Shown here: positions 24,291-31,969 of the stretch, one piece after another
Numbering within the stretch: position 1 is the first letter of the stretch
Layout of the letters: each line of letters begins with the position of its first letter
Made by a program: the position numbers and the translations under genes
Assembly (NCBI RefSeq): GCF_019396345.1
Contig: NZ_JAHKRM010000029.1
Coordinates: forward strand, 1-64,000
Direction of reading: 5' to 3'
Length of the DNA stretch: 64,000 bases
Source of the DNA: Nonomuraea guangzhouensis
GTDB lineage: Bacteria; Actinomycetota; Actinomycetes; Streptosporangiales; Streptosporangiaceae
Notes under the pieces: model-generated
Told to the model about the DNA's origin: nothing
What the model saw: only the letters and a program-made list of their open reading frames with translations
The model's database searches: none

Positions 24291-24950
24291 TCAGTCGAGG
24301 ACCGTCACCGAGCGCCCCTCGTCCACGACGTACTCGCCCGCGGAGATCGCGCCGAGGCCCGCGGGTTTGAGCGTCAGCGAGACGACGCCGCCGGGCAGCA
24401 CGCGCGAGCTGTCTTCGACGGTCGCGAACGTCGCGGGCATCGATCCGTCCGGGAACAGGCGCTTCCCCGTCCCGACGACGACCGGGTACTGGAGCAGCCG
24501 GTAGACATCCACGAGCCCTGCCCGGTGCAGGGTCTGCACCAGCTTCCAGCTCCCGTGAACCTGGAGCTCCTTGCCGGGAAGCTCCTTGATGCGGCGTACC
24601 TCATCGACCACGTCACCGCGCAGGACCGTCGTCGGGCTCCAGCCGGCTTCCTCGTCGGTCAGCGTCGAGCTGACGACATATTTCGGCAGCGTGTTGAGCT
24701 GGGTCGCGATCAGGTTGCCGGGTTCGGTGACCTTCGGCCAGTACCCGCCGAGCAGCCCGAAACTGGTACGGCCGAAGAGGAACGCGCCGGCCTCACGGAA
24801 CCAGCTCTCGACGACCTCGTTGGTGTGCGCCGAGGCGTGCGGGACGAGCCACCCGCCGCGGCTGAAGCCGTGGGAGCGGTCCTCGTCGGGGGCTCCTGGC
24901 CCTTGCATGACGCCGTCGAGACTGACGAAGATGTTGACGCTGAGCAGCAC
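24291..24950 (-). CDS. Dihydrofolate reductase-like (RibD C-terminal domain) protein
   Basis: A 219-aa protein of the RibD-C/DHFR-like fold. It starts LLSVNIFVSLDGVMQGPGAP, contains WFREAGAFLFGRTSFGLLGGYWP (NADPH-binding FGRxT motif) and GKELQVHGSWKLVQTLHRAGLVDVYRLL near the end. These proteins are NADPH-dependent reductases of unknown substrate; they are neither true folate reductases nor riboflavin deaminases. The gene lies 60 bp downstream of an AraC regulator on the same strand, so the two may share control. Confidence 0.85.
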   Translation of the reverse strand: MLLSVNIFVSLDGVMQGPGAPDEDRSHGFSRGGWLVPHASAHTNEVVESWFREAGAFLFGRTSFGLLGGYWPKVTEPGNLIATQLNTLPKYVVSSTLTDEEAGWSPTTVLRGDVVDEVRRIKELPGKELQVHGSWKLVQTLHRAGLVDVYRLLQYPVVVGTGKRLFPDGSMPATFATVEDSSRVLPGGVVSLTLKPAGLGAISAGEYVVDEGRSVTVLD

Positions 24951-25010
24951 GGTTCCCCTCCGGGATACGGGTCGCGGACAAGCCGGCCATGGTCGGCCGG
25001 CACGCAGACG

Positions 25011-25757
25011 CTAGCTGCCGGGCCCGGGGTGGGTCTTGTACAGGAACGACATCGCGGCATGGTCGCCCGCCGCCCGCAGCTCGCTCGCGGTGCGCCCGAC
25101 GTAGCGTCGTAGCGCGTGTGCGAGGTGGGCCTGGTCGAAGTACCCGAGCTGCGCGACGACCGCGCGCCACTCGTGGCCGTCGCGCAGCATCGTGGCCGCG
25201 GCGTTCGCGCGGTCGATCTGCGTCACGGCGGTCCGCGACAGTCCGGTGACCGCGCGGTAGCGACGCTGAAGGGTACGCGCGGTCGGGCCGGCCCCGGGAC
25301 GTACGTGCTCCTCCTCCTGGAGGTGCGATCGCACCAGCAGACCCGCGTCCTGCAGTCGCCGGACGAAGTGCTCGACGTTCTCGTACGTCGGCGCCTCCCA
25401 CTCATCGCCGCCGATGACGACCCTGCCCGCGTCCGTCACGGGGAACGGCACGTTCCCGTTGATGATCGAGCCCGCGGGATGTGGCCGAAGAACCGTGCCG
25501 AGCGCGAACCGGACCCCGAGGAACTCGTTGTCCGGCGGAACCGGCGCGATGGTCGCCCTCGTCTCCGGCCCGCGCAGGCTGGCGAGCAGGCATCCCCGAC
25601 TCCGGGAGAGGATCAGCTGCCAGCAGGTGCGCGCCGCGGACGTCATCGTGCCGTCGGCGTCGCTGCGGGCGCGCCACACGCGGTCGACGACGCTCGCGTC
25701 GACCTCGGTGTCGCGATGCTCGAACCGCAAGGCCATGGCCTCCTCTACCACGATCAT
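25011..25757 (-). CDS. AraC-family transcriptional regulator
   Basis: A 248-aa regulator. The N-terminal part (residues 1-150) is a ligand-binding-like domain; the C-terminal AraC/XylS double helix-turn-helix is seen in LQRRYRAVTGLSRTAVTQID and VVAQLGYFDQAHLAHALRRY, with an FDQAHLAHALRRYVG end motif close to the family consensus. The start is uncertain: ATG 25757 has no ribosome site, and an internal ATG at 25736 is just after GAGGAGG. It likely regulates the DHFR-like gene downstream. Confidence 0.85.
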   Translation of the reverse strand: MIVVEEAMALRFEHRDTEVDASVVDRVWRARSDADGTMTSAARTCWQLILSRSRGCLLASLRGPETRATIAPVPPDNEFLGVRFALGTVLRPHPAGSIINGNVPFPVTDAGRVVIGGDEWEAPTYENVEHFVRRLQDAGLLVRSHLQEEEHVRPGAGPTARTLQRRYRAVTGLSRTAVTQIDRANAAATMLRDGHEWRAVVAQLGYFDQAHLAHALRRYVGRTASELRAAGDHAAMSFLYKTHPGPGS

Positions 25758-25867
25758 GAATGATACGGAGCTTGTCAGCGCCTTGTCCGTCTCGACCGAA
25801 AAGAGGAAATCCGGCAGCCTGGTCGTGATTGATCTACGGTTGTCTCAACCGGAGGCCGGAGGCGTGC

Positions 25868-27337
25868 ATGCCTGAGGTGGCTTCGCCGCGCCCGGGGGAC
25901 CCCCGAAGACTGGGCGAGTACAGCATCGACGGACCGCTGGCCGGTGACAGCGTCTACCTGGCCAGAAGCGACACGGGAGAGCGTGTCGCGATCAAGGTGT
26001 TCCGGTCTCGATCCGCCGAGGTCTTGGCGGCCGTCCAGAAGGCGCGGCTGCCCGACGCCTACCACACCGTCCAGATCATCGACAGCGGTGTGGCGGACGG
26101 CCTGCCGTACATCGTGATGGAGTTCGTGGACGGCGACACGCTGGAGCGGACGGTCGCCGAGTCGGGGCCGCTGCGTGGTGCGGCGCTGCACCGGCTGGCG
26201 ATCTCGACGATGACCGCGCTGGTGGCGATTCATCAGGCCGGGATGGTGCATGACGCGTTCGGGCCGGACAACGTGCTGCTCGGGCCGGATGGTCCCACCG
26301 TGATCAATACCGGCGTCGCCGGGGCGGTGGTGGCCACCGCCGAGGACGAGACCCGGAGGGTGGAGTCGCTGGCCTACCTGGCTCCTGAGCACTTCGCCGG
26401 GGAGCCGGCCGGGCCCGCCGCGGACATGTTCGCCTGGGCGGCGACGATGGTCTTCGCCGCGAGTGGGCGGTCGCCGTTCGATGGCGGCTCGATGTCGGCG
26501 ACGACGAACCGGGTCCTGCGTGCGGATCCCGACCTGGACATGCTCGATGAGCAGCTGCGCGGGGTGGTCGCGGACTGCCTGGCCAAGGATCCCGGGCGCG
26601 GAACCAACACGTTCCAGCAACTCGCCGACTACCGGAACACGGTCCTGTCACCGGACGGCACCATGTTCGCCGGCGTCTACGCCTTTCCGCAGTACGCGGG
26701 CGAGGACGCCAATGAGGTGCGGTTCACCGAATGTACGACGGGACGGCAGTTCTCCGTCCCCACCGTGGATCCCTCGCTCCACGTGAAATCTCCGCAATGG
26801 TCCAGGGACGGCAGGCGGCTGCTGCTGACGGCGTACTCGGACAAGGACGCCGTGGGCCCGATCGTCGTGGACGTCGCCGCGCGGCGCGGCACGCTCACCC
26901 GGATCGGCACGCCGGGCACCGGCACCCAGCCCTACCTGTGGCTCCCGGACGGCTCCGGGGTCGTCCGGATGGCCGGCAGGACACAGATCCGCGCGTACTC
27001 CCTCAACGGCACCGTCCTGCGCACCTATCCGGACGCCGCCGCGGCCGTCGACACCGACGAGTGGTTCTCCCCCTCGGGCCGCCGGCTGGCCGCGATCTGT
27101 CCGGGCAAGCCCGCCGCCGCCTGCCTGCTCGACACCGCCACCGGCCGACGCCAGGCCCGGGTGCCGCTGCCCACGGGCAGCGTGCTGTGGGGCTGGTTCA
27201 ACGAGGACCATCTCATCGCGTACGGGGGTGGGAAGGTCGACGTACTCGACGGGGCGGGCCGGCCGGTCCGGAGGCTGGCCGAACTCGAAACCGGCGACAA
27301 GGGCTTCTGGGAAGTGCACTTCACGCGGGCTTGGTAG
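25868..27337 (+). CDS. Pseudokinase fused to a C-terminal beta-propeller-like domain
   Basis: A 489-aa protein built like an actinobacterial Ser/Thr kinase (residues about 15-260) plus a WD40/TolB-like region (about 280-489). The ATP lysine remains (AIKVF, K43), but the catalytic loop reads HDAFGPDN instead of HRDLKPxN, so the catalytic Asp (A130) and the loop Lys (G132) are gone, and the DFG triad reads NTG (N147). It is therefore probably a phosphorylation-inactive pseudokinase, perhaps a scaffold or sensor. No membrane segment lies between the domains, unlike typical kinase-TM-propeller proteins. ATG 25868 follows GGAGG. Confidence 0.85.
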   Translation: MPEVASPRPGDPRRLGEYSIDGPLAGDSVYLARSDTGERVAIKVFRSRSAEVLAAVQKARLPDAYHTVQIIDSGVADGLPYIVMEFVDGDTLERTVAESGPLRGAALHRLAISTMTALVAIHQAGMVHDAFGPDNVLLGPDGPTVINTGVAGAVVATAEDETRRVESLAYLAPEHFAGEPAGPAADMFAWAATMVFAASGRSPFDGGSMSATTNRVLRADPDLDMLDEQLRGVVADCLAKDPGRGTNTFQQLADYRNTVLSPDGTMFAGVYAFPQYAGEDANEVRFTECTTGRQFSVPTVDPSLHVKSPQWSRDGRRLLLTAYSDKDAVGPIVVDVAARRGTLTRIGTPGTGTQPYLWLPDGSGVVRMAGRTQIRAYSLNGTVLRTYPDAAAAVDTDEWFSPSGRRLAAICPGKPAAACLLDTATGRRQARVPLPTGSVLWGWFNEDHLIAYGGGKVDVLDGAGRPVRRLAELETGDKGFWEVHFTRAW

Positions 27338-27782
27338 TGCCCGCCTGTTCGTCGCGGCTCCAGATCTGCCTGCATCGAGGAAGATCTCTGATGCCACCGC
27401 CTTCCGGCATCATGCCCCAGAGGAAGGGGATCAGATACTGCGGCGCTTCGCCCAGGAGCTCGGCCAGTTCGTCCTCGGTGACGGTGAGGGTGAACGTCGA
27501 GCCTGACTGACCGGAGTTCCATCCTTGTTCGACGGCTCGCCGGACGCAGCCCGCGACGAGGACGGGACGGACCGCGATCGTTCGCTCGCCGTTCCAGTTG
27601 TCCGGCCGGGCGCAGGAGAGAGACACCATGAGAACGCTTCCCGGCTCCTGGGCTCGCTCGACGACGAAGGTGAGGGGACTGGAGCCGGTGCTTTTGTGGT
27701 ACGTGGGCTTGTGGCTGACCCGCCAGCGGAAGGCGGTGCCGTCGACGGTGATGAGCCGTGACCCCTTCTTGGGCATCGCCAC
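27321..27782 (-). CDS. Hypothetical protein (153 aa)
   Basis: A soluble protein of unknown family. It starts at GTG 27782 (GGAGG 5 nt upstream; ATG 27776 also possible) and reads MAMPKKGSRLITVDGTAFRW, continuing with beta-strand-like segments (LTFVVERAQEPGSVLMVSLS, RTIAVRPVLVAGCVRRAVEQ) and an acidic helix near the end (EDELAELLGEAPQ). It resembles small actinobacterial accessory proteins without known function. Its 3' end overlaps that of the convergent pseudokinase gene by 17 bases. Confidence 0.65.
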   Translation of the reverse strand: MAMPKKGSRLITVDGTAFRWRVSHKPTYHKSTGSSPLTFVVERAQEPGSVLMVSLSCARPDNWNGERTIAVRPVLVAGCVRRAVEQGWNSGQSGSTFTLTVTEDELAELLGEAPQYLIPFLWGMMPEGGGIRDLPRCRQIWSRDEQAGTTKPA

Positions 27783-27828
27783 AAAGGCCTCCAGAACCAG
27801 CGGAAAGTGATGCGGGACGCCCGCAAGT

Positions 27829-29007
27829 CTAGATCTTCATGGCGCGGTGGACCGCCTCAAGGAGGTTGGCGGCTCTCCCGTCCGGTACGCCCTCCTGAAT
27901 GTGGTTCATGACATAGCCGAACGCGAGGCCGCTCGCCGGGTCGGCGAAGCCGAGCGATCCGCCGTAGCCGGGGAACCCGAAGGCGGTCGGGCTGTACCAG
28001 AAGGCGTCGGGCGTCGGCAGCCCGAAACCGGTGCCGATCCGGACGGGTACCCGCAGGATGCGGTCGATACCACTGACCTGCTCCGCGGTCGCCGCGGCCA
28101 AGGTCTCGGGGGAGAGGACGCGGTGCCCGTCGACCTCGCCGATGAGCGCGGCGTAGAAGCGGGCCAGCGCGCGGGCCGTGCAGATGCCGTTGGTCGAGGG
28201 CATCTCGGCGGACTGCTCGTCGGGGTCGTTGTGGTCCAGCGGCGGCGTGATGACGCCCATCAACGACCGCACGGTCAACGACGTCGGGTCGGCGAAGGCT
28301 CTCATCATCTCGCGTACGGATTCGGGAAGGGTGTCCAGGTCGAGGCCGGCCATGGCCTCCAGGTCGGGCGCGTCGGCGATGATCCGGCTGACCCGATGCC
28401 GCTCGGCTTTCGGCAGCCCGATCCACAGGTCCAGGTCGAGCGGCGCGGCGATCTCCTCGGCGAGGAACGTGCCGAGGCTGCGGCCGGTCACCCGGCGAAC
28501 GACCTCTCCGACCAGCCAGCCGTAGGTGTGCCCGTGGTAGCCATGTTCGGTGCCCGGCTCCCAGGAGGGGCGCTGGGCGGCCAGCGCGGTCACCATCGGC
28601 TCCCAGGCGATCGCCTGGGCCGGGGTGATCGGGTGGTCGATCGCAGGCAGTCCCGCCTGGTGGGTGAGCAGCCAGCGGACGGGGATGCGGTCCTTGCCGT
28701 TCGCCGCGAACTCCGGCCAGTAGTCGGCCACGGGTGCGTCGAGGTCGAGTTCGCCGCGCTGGGCCAGCAGGTGCGCGCAGGCGGCGGTGATGCCCTTGGT
28801 GGTGGAGTAGACGACCTGCAGGGTGTCGCGCTCCCAGCGGCGGCCGGTCTCGGGATCGGCGATTCCGCCCCACAGGTCGACGACTTTGCGACCGCGCAGG
28901 TAGACGCCGACGGCCGCGCCCACTTCCTGGTCGCCGGCCAGATTGGCGGCGAATGCCGTACGCACTTCTTCGAATCCTGGTGCGATCTCCCCGCCGATTT
29001 CGGGCAT
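27829..29007 (-). CDS. Beta-lactamase-family serine hydrolase (EstB-like esterase)
   Basis: A 392-aa protein of the class C beta-lactamase / EstB family. The nucleophile motif S-x-x-K is visible as STTK in VVYSTTKGITAACAHLLAQ, and a Tyr-containing motif (GYHGHTYGWLVGEVVRRVTG) supplies the second active-site element. Such enzymes hydrolyse small esters or beta-lactams; no signal peptide is present, so it probably acts in the cytoplasm on small esters. An HTH protein lies directly upstream on the same strand. Confidence 0.9.
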   Translation of the reverse strand: MPEIGGEIAPGFEEVRTAFAANLAGDQEVGAAVGVYLRGRKVVDLWGGIADPETGRRWERDTLQVVYSTTKGITAACAHLLAQRGELDLDAPVADYWPEFAANGKDRIPVRWLLTHQAGLPAIDHPITPAQAIAWEPMVTALAAQRPSWEPGTEHGYHGHTYGWLVGEVVRRVTGRSLGTFLAEEIAAPLDLDLWIGLPKAERHRVSRIIADAPDLEAMAGLDLDTLPESVREMMRAFADPTSLTVRSLMGVITPPLDHNDPDEQSAEMPSTNGICTARALARFYAALIGEVDGHRVLSPETLAAATAEQVSGIDRILRVPVRIGTGFGLPTPDAFWYSPTAFGFPGYGGSLGFADPASGLAFGYVMNHIQEGVPDGRAANLLEAVHRAMKI

Positions 29008-29048
29008 GCTTCATCGCCTTCCGGTCTTTGTGGTGGTGCCGGGAACCG

Positions 29049-29426
29049 CTAGCTGCGCCATTTCTCGATGAGCCAGGCGCAGAGCTCCGGCTCGGTCATC
29101 TCGGGAAACTCTTCGGTGAACGTGAGGAGCGCGCGCAGCGCCTCGCCCCGCTCCAGGCCACGCGCCGCCGCGTGCTTGAGGTACTCCTGACGTGCGGCGG
29201 AAGGACGGCCTCCGCCCGCGCCACGGCCGGGCAGGCCGTTGCGCCAGCGCACGATCTCGTCCAGTCGGTCGGCCCGCCACCCGGGAACTCCGTCGATCTC
29301 GACGTCGGGCTCGGGAAACGGATGACTCGAATCACTCGGGTAGCGGGAGCGCCACTTGTGCACCGCGTGCCGGCTCACCCCCAGCGCCTCGGCGATGCCG
29401 ACTCCGCCGAGGTAGTGCTCGGTCAT
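29049..29426 (-). CDS. Helix-turn-helix DNA-binding protein
   Basis: A 125-aa regulator. The N-terminal 45 residues (LGGVGIAEALGVSRHAVHKW) form a helix-turn-helix of the MerR/phage-Cro-like type; residues 50-75 hold WRADRLDEIVRWRN, typical of small MerR-like proteins that recognise short palindromes. The C-terminal half is helical. Upstream lie inverted and direct GGAGAC repeats (29486-29544), good candidates for its operator, between it and the divergent DksA-type gene. Confidence 0.8.
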   Translation of the reverse strand: MTEHYLGGVGIAEALGVSRHAVHKWRSRYPSDSSHPFPEPDVEIDGVPGWRADRLDEIVRWRNGLPGRGAGGGRPSAARQEYLKHAAARGLERGEALRALLTFTEEFPEMTEPELCAWLIEKWRS

Positions 29427-29485
29427 GATGCACCAACTTGTCTGTACGGCCTCCTTGGGATCCTATGACTACCACGCCTTGAACA

Positions 29486-29544
29486 TTGTCTCTGGCGGAG
29501 ACGACGATAGACCGGGCGAGGAATATCGTCAACAGCGGAGACAA
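29486..29544. promoter_or_regulatory. GTCTC/GAGAC operator-like repeats between divergent genes
   Basis: TTGTCTC (29486-29492) with GGAGAC (29497-29502) forms one inverted repeat, and a direct copy of the second half, (G/A)GCGGAGAC, recurs at 29534-29542, ending in GAGACAA, which mirrors the first TTGTCTC. The 40-bp phasing of the GCGGAGAC copies (four helical turns) suggests two cooperative binding sites for the HTH protein encoded at 29049-29426. Confidence 0.55.
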
Positions 29545-29591
29545 AGTTTCCCGAGAGGCATGAGCGCGGGCTGAGGGGAAGGTGAAGAAGT

Positions 29592-29975
29592 GTGATGTCC
29601 GACCGCCATCGGGTGCTTTCCGCCTCAGAGCAGGCGACCATCCGAGAACTGCTCGACGCGGACCGCCAGAGGACCACGGCCCGCGTCGCCATCCTGGGCC
29701 GTGACCGGGAGGAGATCGTCACATCGTCGGCGCTGACCGCCTCCGACGACGAGCACGACCCCGAGGGAACGTCCACCGCCTTCGAGCGGGCCCACGTCCA
29801 AGCCCTCCTCGACCAGGCCCTGAGCCACCTCGCCGAACTGGACCTGGCCTTCGAGCGGCTACGCGATGGCAGTTACGGGAGCTGCGCGAGATGCGGGCAG
29901 CGCATCGCCTTCGAGCGCCTGATGATCCTCCCGGCCACCAAGACCTGCGTCAGCTGCGCCTCCGGCCGCCGCTGA
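29592..29975 (+). CDS. DksA/TraR-family zinc-finger protein
   Basis: A 127-aa protein with an N-terminal coiled-coil helix (residues about 10-60) and a C-terminal Cys4 zinc finger, CARCGQRIAFERL...KTCVSCA. DksA-type proteins bind the RNA polymerase secondary channel and modulate transcription initiation; in actinomycetes many small DksA-like proteins act as redox or stress modulators. GTG 29592 is followed by ATG 29595, which may be the real start. It is divergent from the HTH gene and shares its promoter region. Confidence 0.85.
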   Translation: MMSDRHRVLSASEQATIRELLDADRQRTTARVAILGRDREEIVTSSALTASDDEHDPEGTSTAFERAHVQALLDQALSHLAELDLAFERLRDGSYGSCARCGQRIAFERLMILPATKTCVSCASGRR

Positions 29976-30125
29976 CCCGCGCCGGTGTCAGGGCTCACGC
30001 GGGCGCGCCGCCGTACCGCTGCCGCTGCGCGGTGGGGCCGACGATGTACAACAGGCCTCGTTGGTGCTGAGATTTCATCCTGTCTCTTCCTGATACAACG
30101 TCACCCCTGCGGTTATCCTGGCGGC

Positions 30126-30422
30126 ATGAGTGCTCAGCCTGTCCACCCGCACGTTCCCGGGGAGTCCCGGGTTCCGCGTACCGTCGATGGGATCGCCACC
30201 GCCCTTCAAGGCGGGCGGCGGATGGAGTTCTACCGCGAACTCGGGACGGCGCCTCTGGACCAAGCCGAGGCGATCCTGCGCCGTTGGTGGTGTGAGGCGA
30301 TGCTCGACACTGATCCCGATGCCGATCAGATTCGCAGCGCCGCGCTGGAGGGCACCTTGCCTGTCGTCACTTTCGCGGATGTCCTTGCTCGCCGTGAGCG
30401 GCAGGGCCTGCCCCTTGAGTGA
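30126..30422 (+). CDS. Small antitoxin-like protein, coupled to next gene
   Basis: A 98-aa soluble protein. It reads MSAQPVHPHVPGESRVPRTV, then a conserved-looking stretch (MEFYRELGTAPLDQAEAILRRWWCEAMLD) and ends near FADVLARRERQG. Size, charge and the tight coupling to a second small gene (TTG 30415 inside its stop) are typical of toxin-antitoxin operons, but no known family motif confirms it. The frame extends upstream to 29985 with non-protein-like sequence, so ATG 30126 is preferred. Confidence 0.6.
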   Translation: MSAQPVHPHVPGESRVPRTVDGIATALQGGRRMEFYRELGTAPLDQAEAILRRWWCEAMLDTDPDADQIRSAALEGTLPVVTFADVLARRERQGLPLE

Positions 30423-30702
30423 GCCCCAAGAGGAGGGGTGGCCCTGTTATTTCTCCGAGGGAGTCGCGGGGCTCCTGGCGGATCCACAGATCAGCCCTAC
30501 ATTGTTCTCGGCAATAGTCGCGCTGTCCGTTGAGATCAACGAGACAAAAGGCGATGTGTCCGGACATACTGCTTCTGCTCAGTGGCCGCAACAGTGCAGG
30601 GTCCCGCTCGGTAAGGATGGACACTTGGGCGTCGCCGAGTACGTCGTCGTGGCAGATGCGGCAGAGCCGCACTGCGTCATCACCCGTATCCAGCTGTATT
30701 AG
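30415..30702 (+). CDS. Small protein, possible partner of the 98-aa gene
   Basis: A 95-aa protein starting at TTG 30415, which overlaps the stop of the upstream gene, the kind of coupling seen in paired genes. It reads SEPQEEGWPCYFSEGVAGLL, then a mid-part VSGHTASAQW and a final CVITRIQLY. No toxin motif (ParE, RelE, PIN) is recognisable. Its 3' end overlaps that of the convergent VapB gene by 23 bases. Confidence 0.55.
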   Translation: MSEPQEEGWPCYFSEGVAGLLADPQISPTLFSAIVALSVEINETKGDVSGHTASAQWPQQCRVPLGKDGHLGVAEYVVVADAAEPHCVITRIQLY

Positions 30703-30922
30703 ATGAGGCGTCTCGTGCGCCATCACCCTTGCCCAGGACCGAGAAGTCGATCTCACCCTCCGCGACCATCGCCCGCATACGAGCCACGGCCGCTGCCCGT
30801 CTGTGTCGGTCAACGACCTCTCGTAGAGCAGTGTTGACCGTGTCCTCCCTGGATGAGGTGCCGAGCAGCTTCGCGGCTTCGGCCAGTGCTTCGTCATCGA
30901 GGTCGATCAGGGTTTTGGTCAT
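30680..30922 (-). CDS. Orphan VapB-type antitoxin
   Basis: An 80-aa protein with the RHH-type VapB signature (MTKTLIDLDDEALAEAAKLLGTS...TVNTALREVVDRHRR). VapB antitoxins bind their PIN-domain toxin VapC, whose gene should follow immediately. Downstream on the minus strand there is no PIN-domain gene; instead the neighbour is the convergent 95-aa gene with a 3' overlap. The C-terminal tail after FSVLGKGDG differs from typical VapB ends. Either the toxin was lost or this VapB acts on a distant partner. Confidence 0.8.
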   Translation of the reverse strand: MTKTLIDLDDEALAEAAKLLGTSSREDTVNTALREVVDRHRRAAAVARMRAMVAEGEIDFSVLGKGDGARDASSNTAGYG

Positions 30923-30939
30923 GATGCCACCTTGCCTTG

Positions 30940-31773
30940 TCAGCGGATCATGTGCGTCGGGACTTCAAGGTCTTCGCTCTCGTAGAGCCGAGCCATGGCC
31001 TCGGGGTCGTCGGCGGCGCAGGTCGTGGCGATCGCGTCCATGAGCGAGTCGTAATCGGGACCGGTGGCGCCCTGGTAGGAAGCCTCCATGCGGCCCCATT
31101 CGTCCCACGGCAGCATTTCGATCTTCTGAAGGGCCGCCAGGTCGCGGATCGCGTTGCCGCGGATTTCGCCGACTCCCCACGCGTGCGCGACTCCCGCGAC
31201 GCCGAACGAGTCAGGGTCGGCCGCGCCTTGCCGATAGAGGCTCCAGGCTTCGCCGCCGGTCAGGAACTCTCCGTCGGCCAGGTCTTCGGGGGCGGCGACC
31301 AGGTTCTGGCCGCCGAGGATCTCGGTGTCGATACGGACCCAACGGTGCTCGTCGGTGTGCCAGTACTCCGTGATCCAGTGGTCGACGCTCTTGCCGGGGA
31401 CGAAGTACGTGGCGAAGCCGCAGCGGGCGCGAGCCGGGATGCCCTGGAGGCGGAGAAGGGCGCAGCTGAGCAGGGCGAAATGGCGGCACGTACCTACTAC
31501 TCGCAGGTGCGCGGGGCGTGGGACATCCAGTGGAGCGGGGTCGAGGCTGGTGAGCGATCGGATGATGTCGCTGATGCCGCGGAGGCTCTTCTCGGCCAGG
31601 CGTTCCTGGGGGACCGGCAGGGAGGCGGCATCGTGCGGTTGGATGACGAGGCCTTGGGCGATCTCGCAGATGTCGACCGGGGTGATCGGCAGACGTTTGG
31701 TGAGTGGCAACTGATCGGCATCAAGACGGGTGAAGGGGCCCGGACCGCTGTAATCAATTGTGCTCGCCGCCAT
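30940..31773 (-). CDS. Transglutaminase-like protein
   Basis: A 277-aa protein with the transglutaminase-type catalytic triad visible: Cys in GTCRHFALLSCALLRLQG, His in VDHWITEYWH and Asp in RIDTEILGG. Bacterial members are usually intracellular cysteine proteases or peptidases rather than cross-linking enzymes. ATG 31773 is chosen because AAGG lies 6 nt upstream; the frame extends further, to 31902, without conserved sequence. A strong hairpin lies 144 bp upstream. A short Cys/acidic region precedes the C-terminus. Confidence 0.8.
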   Translation of the reverse strand: MAASTIDYSGPGPFTRLDADQLPLTKRLPITPVDICEIAQGLVIQPHDAASLPVPQERLAEKSLRGISDIIRSLTSLDPAPLDVPRPAHLRVVGTCRHFALLSCALLRLQGIPARARCGFATYFVPGKSVDHWITEYWHTDEHRWVRIDTEILGGQNLVAAPEDLADGEFLTGGEAWSLYRQGAADPDSFGVAGVAHAWGVGEIRGNAIRDLAALQKIEMLPWDEWGRMEASYQGATGPDYDSLMDAIATTCAADDPEAMARLYESEDLEVPTHMIR

Positions 31774-31916
31774 CTCCGACCTTCCTGGCTGGGTAACGAT
31801 CTTCATTCGCGCGGTTCCAGTTTGCCCGGTAACGAGCGCAGATCTCGCGTCAATCCTGCCAGAGTTGGCCGGCGTGCTGCCGAACCGGTTGCCGCCTGCC
31901 ATCCGGGGCCCGCCAA

Positions 31917-31955
31917 GACCGCTCCCCGATGTTCTGCGGTCATCGGGGAGCGGTC
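31917..31955 (-). terminator. Intrinsic terminator of the protease gene
   Basis: GACCGCTCCCCGATG (31917-31931) and CATCGGGGAGCGGTC (31941-31955) form a perfect 15-bp stem with a nine-base loop, 15 bases beyond the subtilase stop. No U-run follows, as is usual in high-GC actinobacteria. Confidence 0.85.
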
Positions 31956-31969
31956 ACGGCGTGAGTGGC

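Noticed and set aside
27847..29052. Plus-strand frame of 401 codons over the beta-lactamase-like gene
   Set aside because: Shadow; the STTK motif and full family length are on the minus strand.
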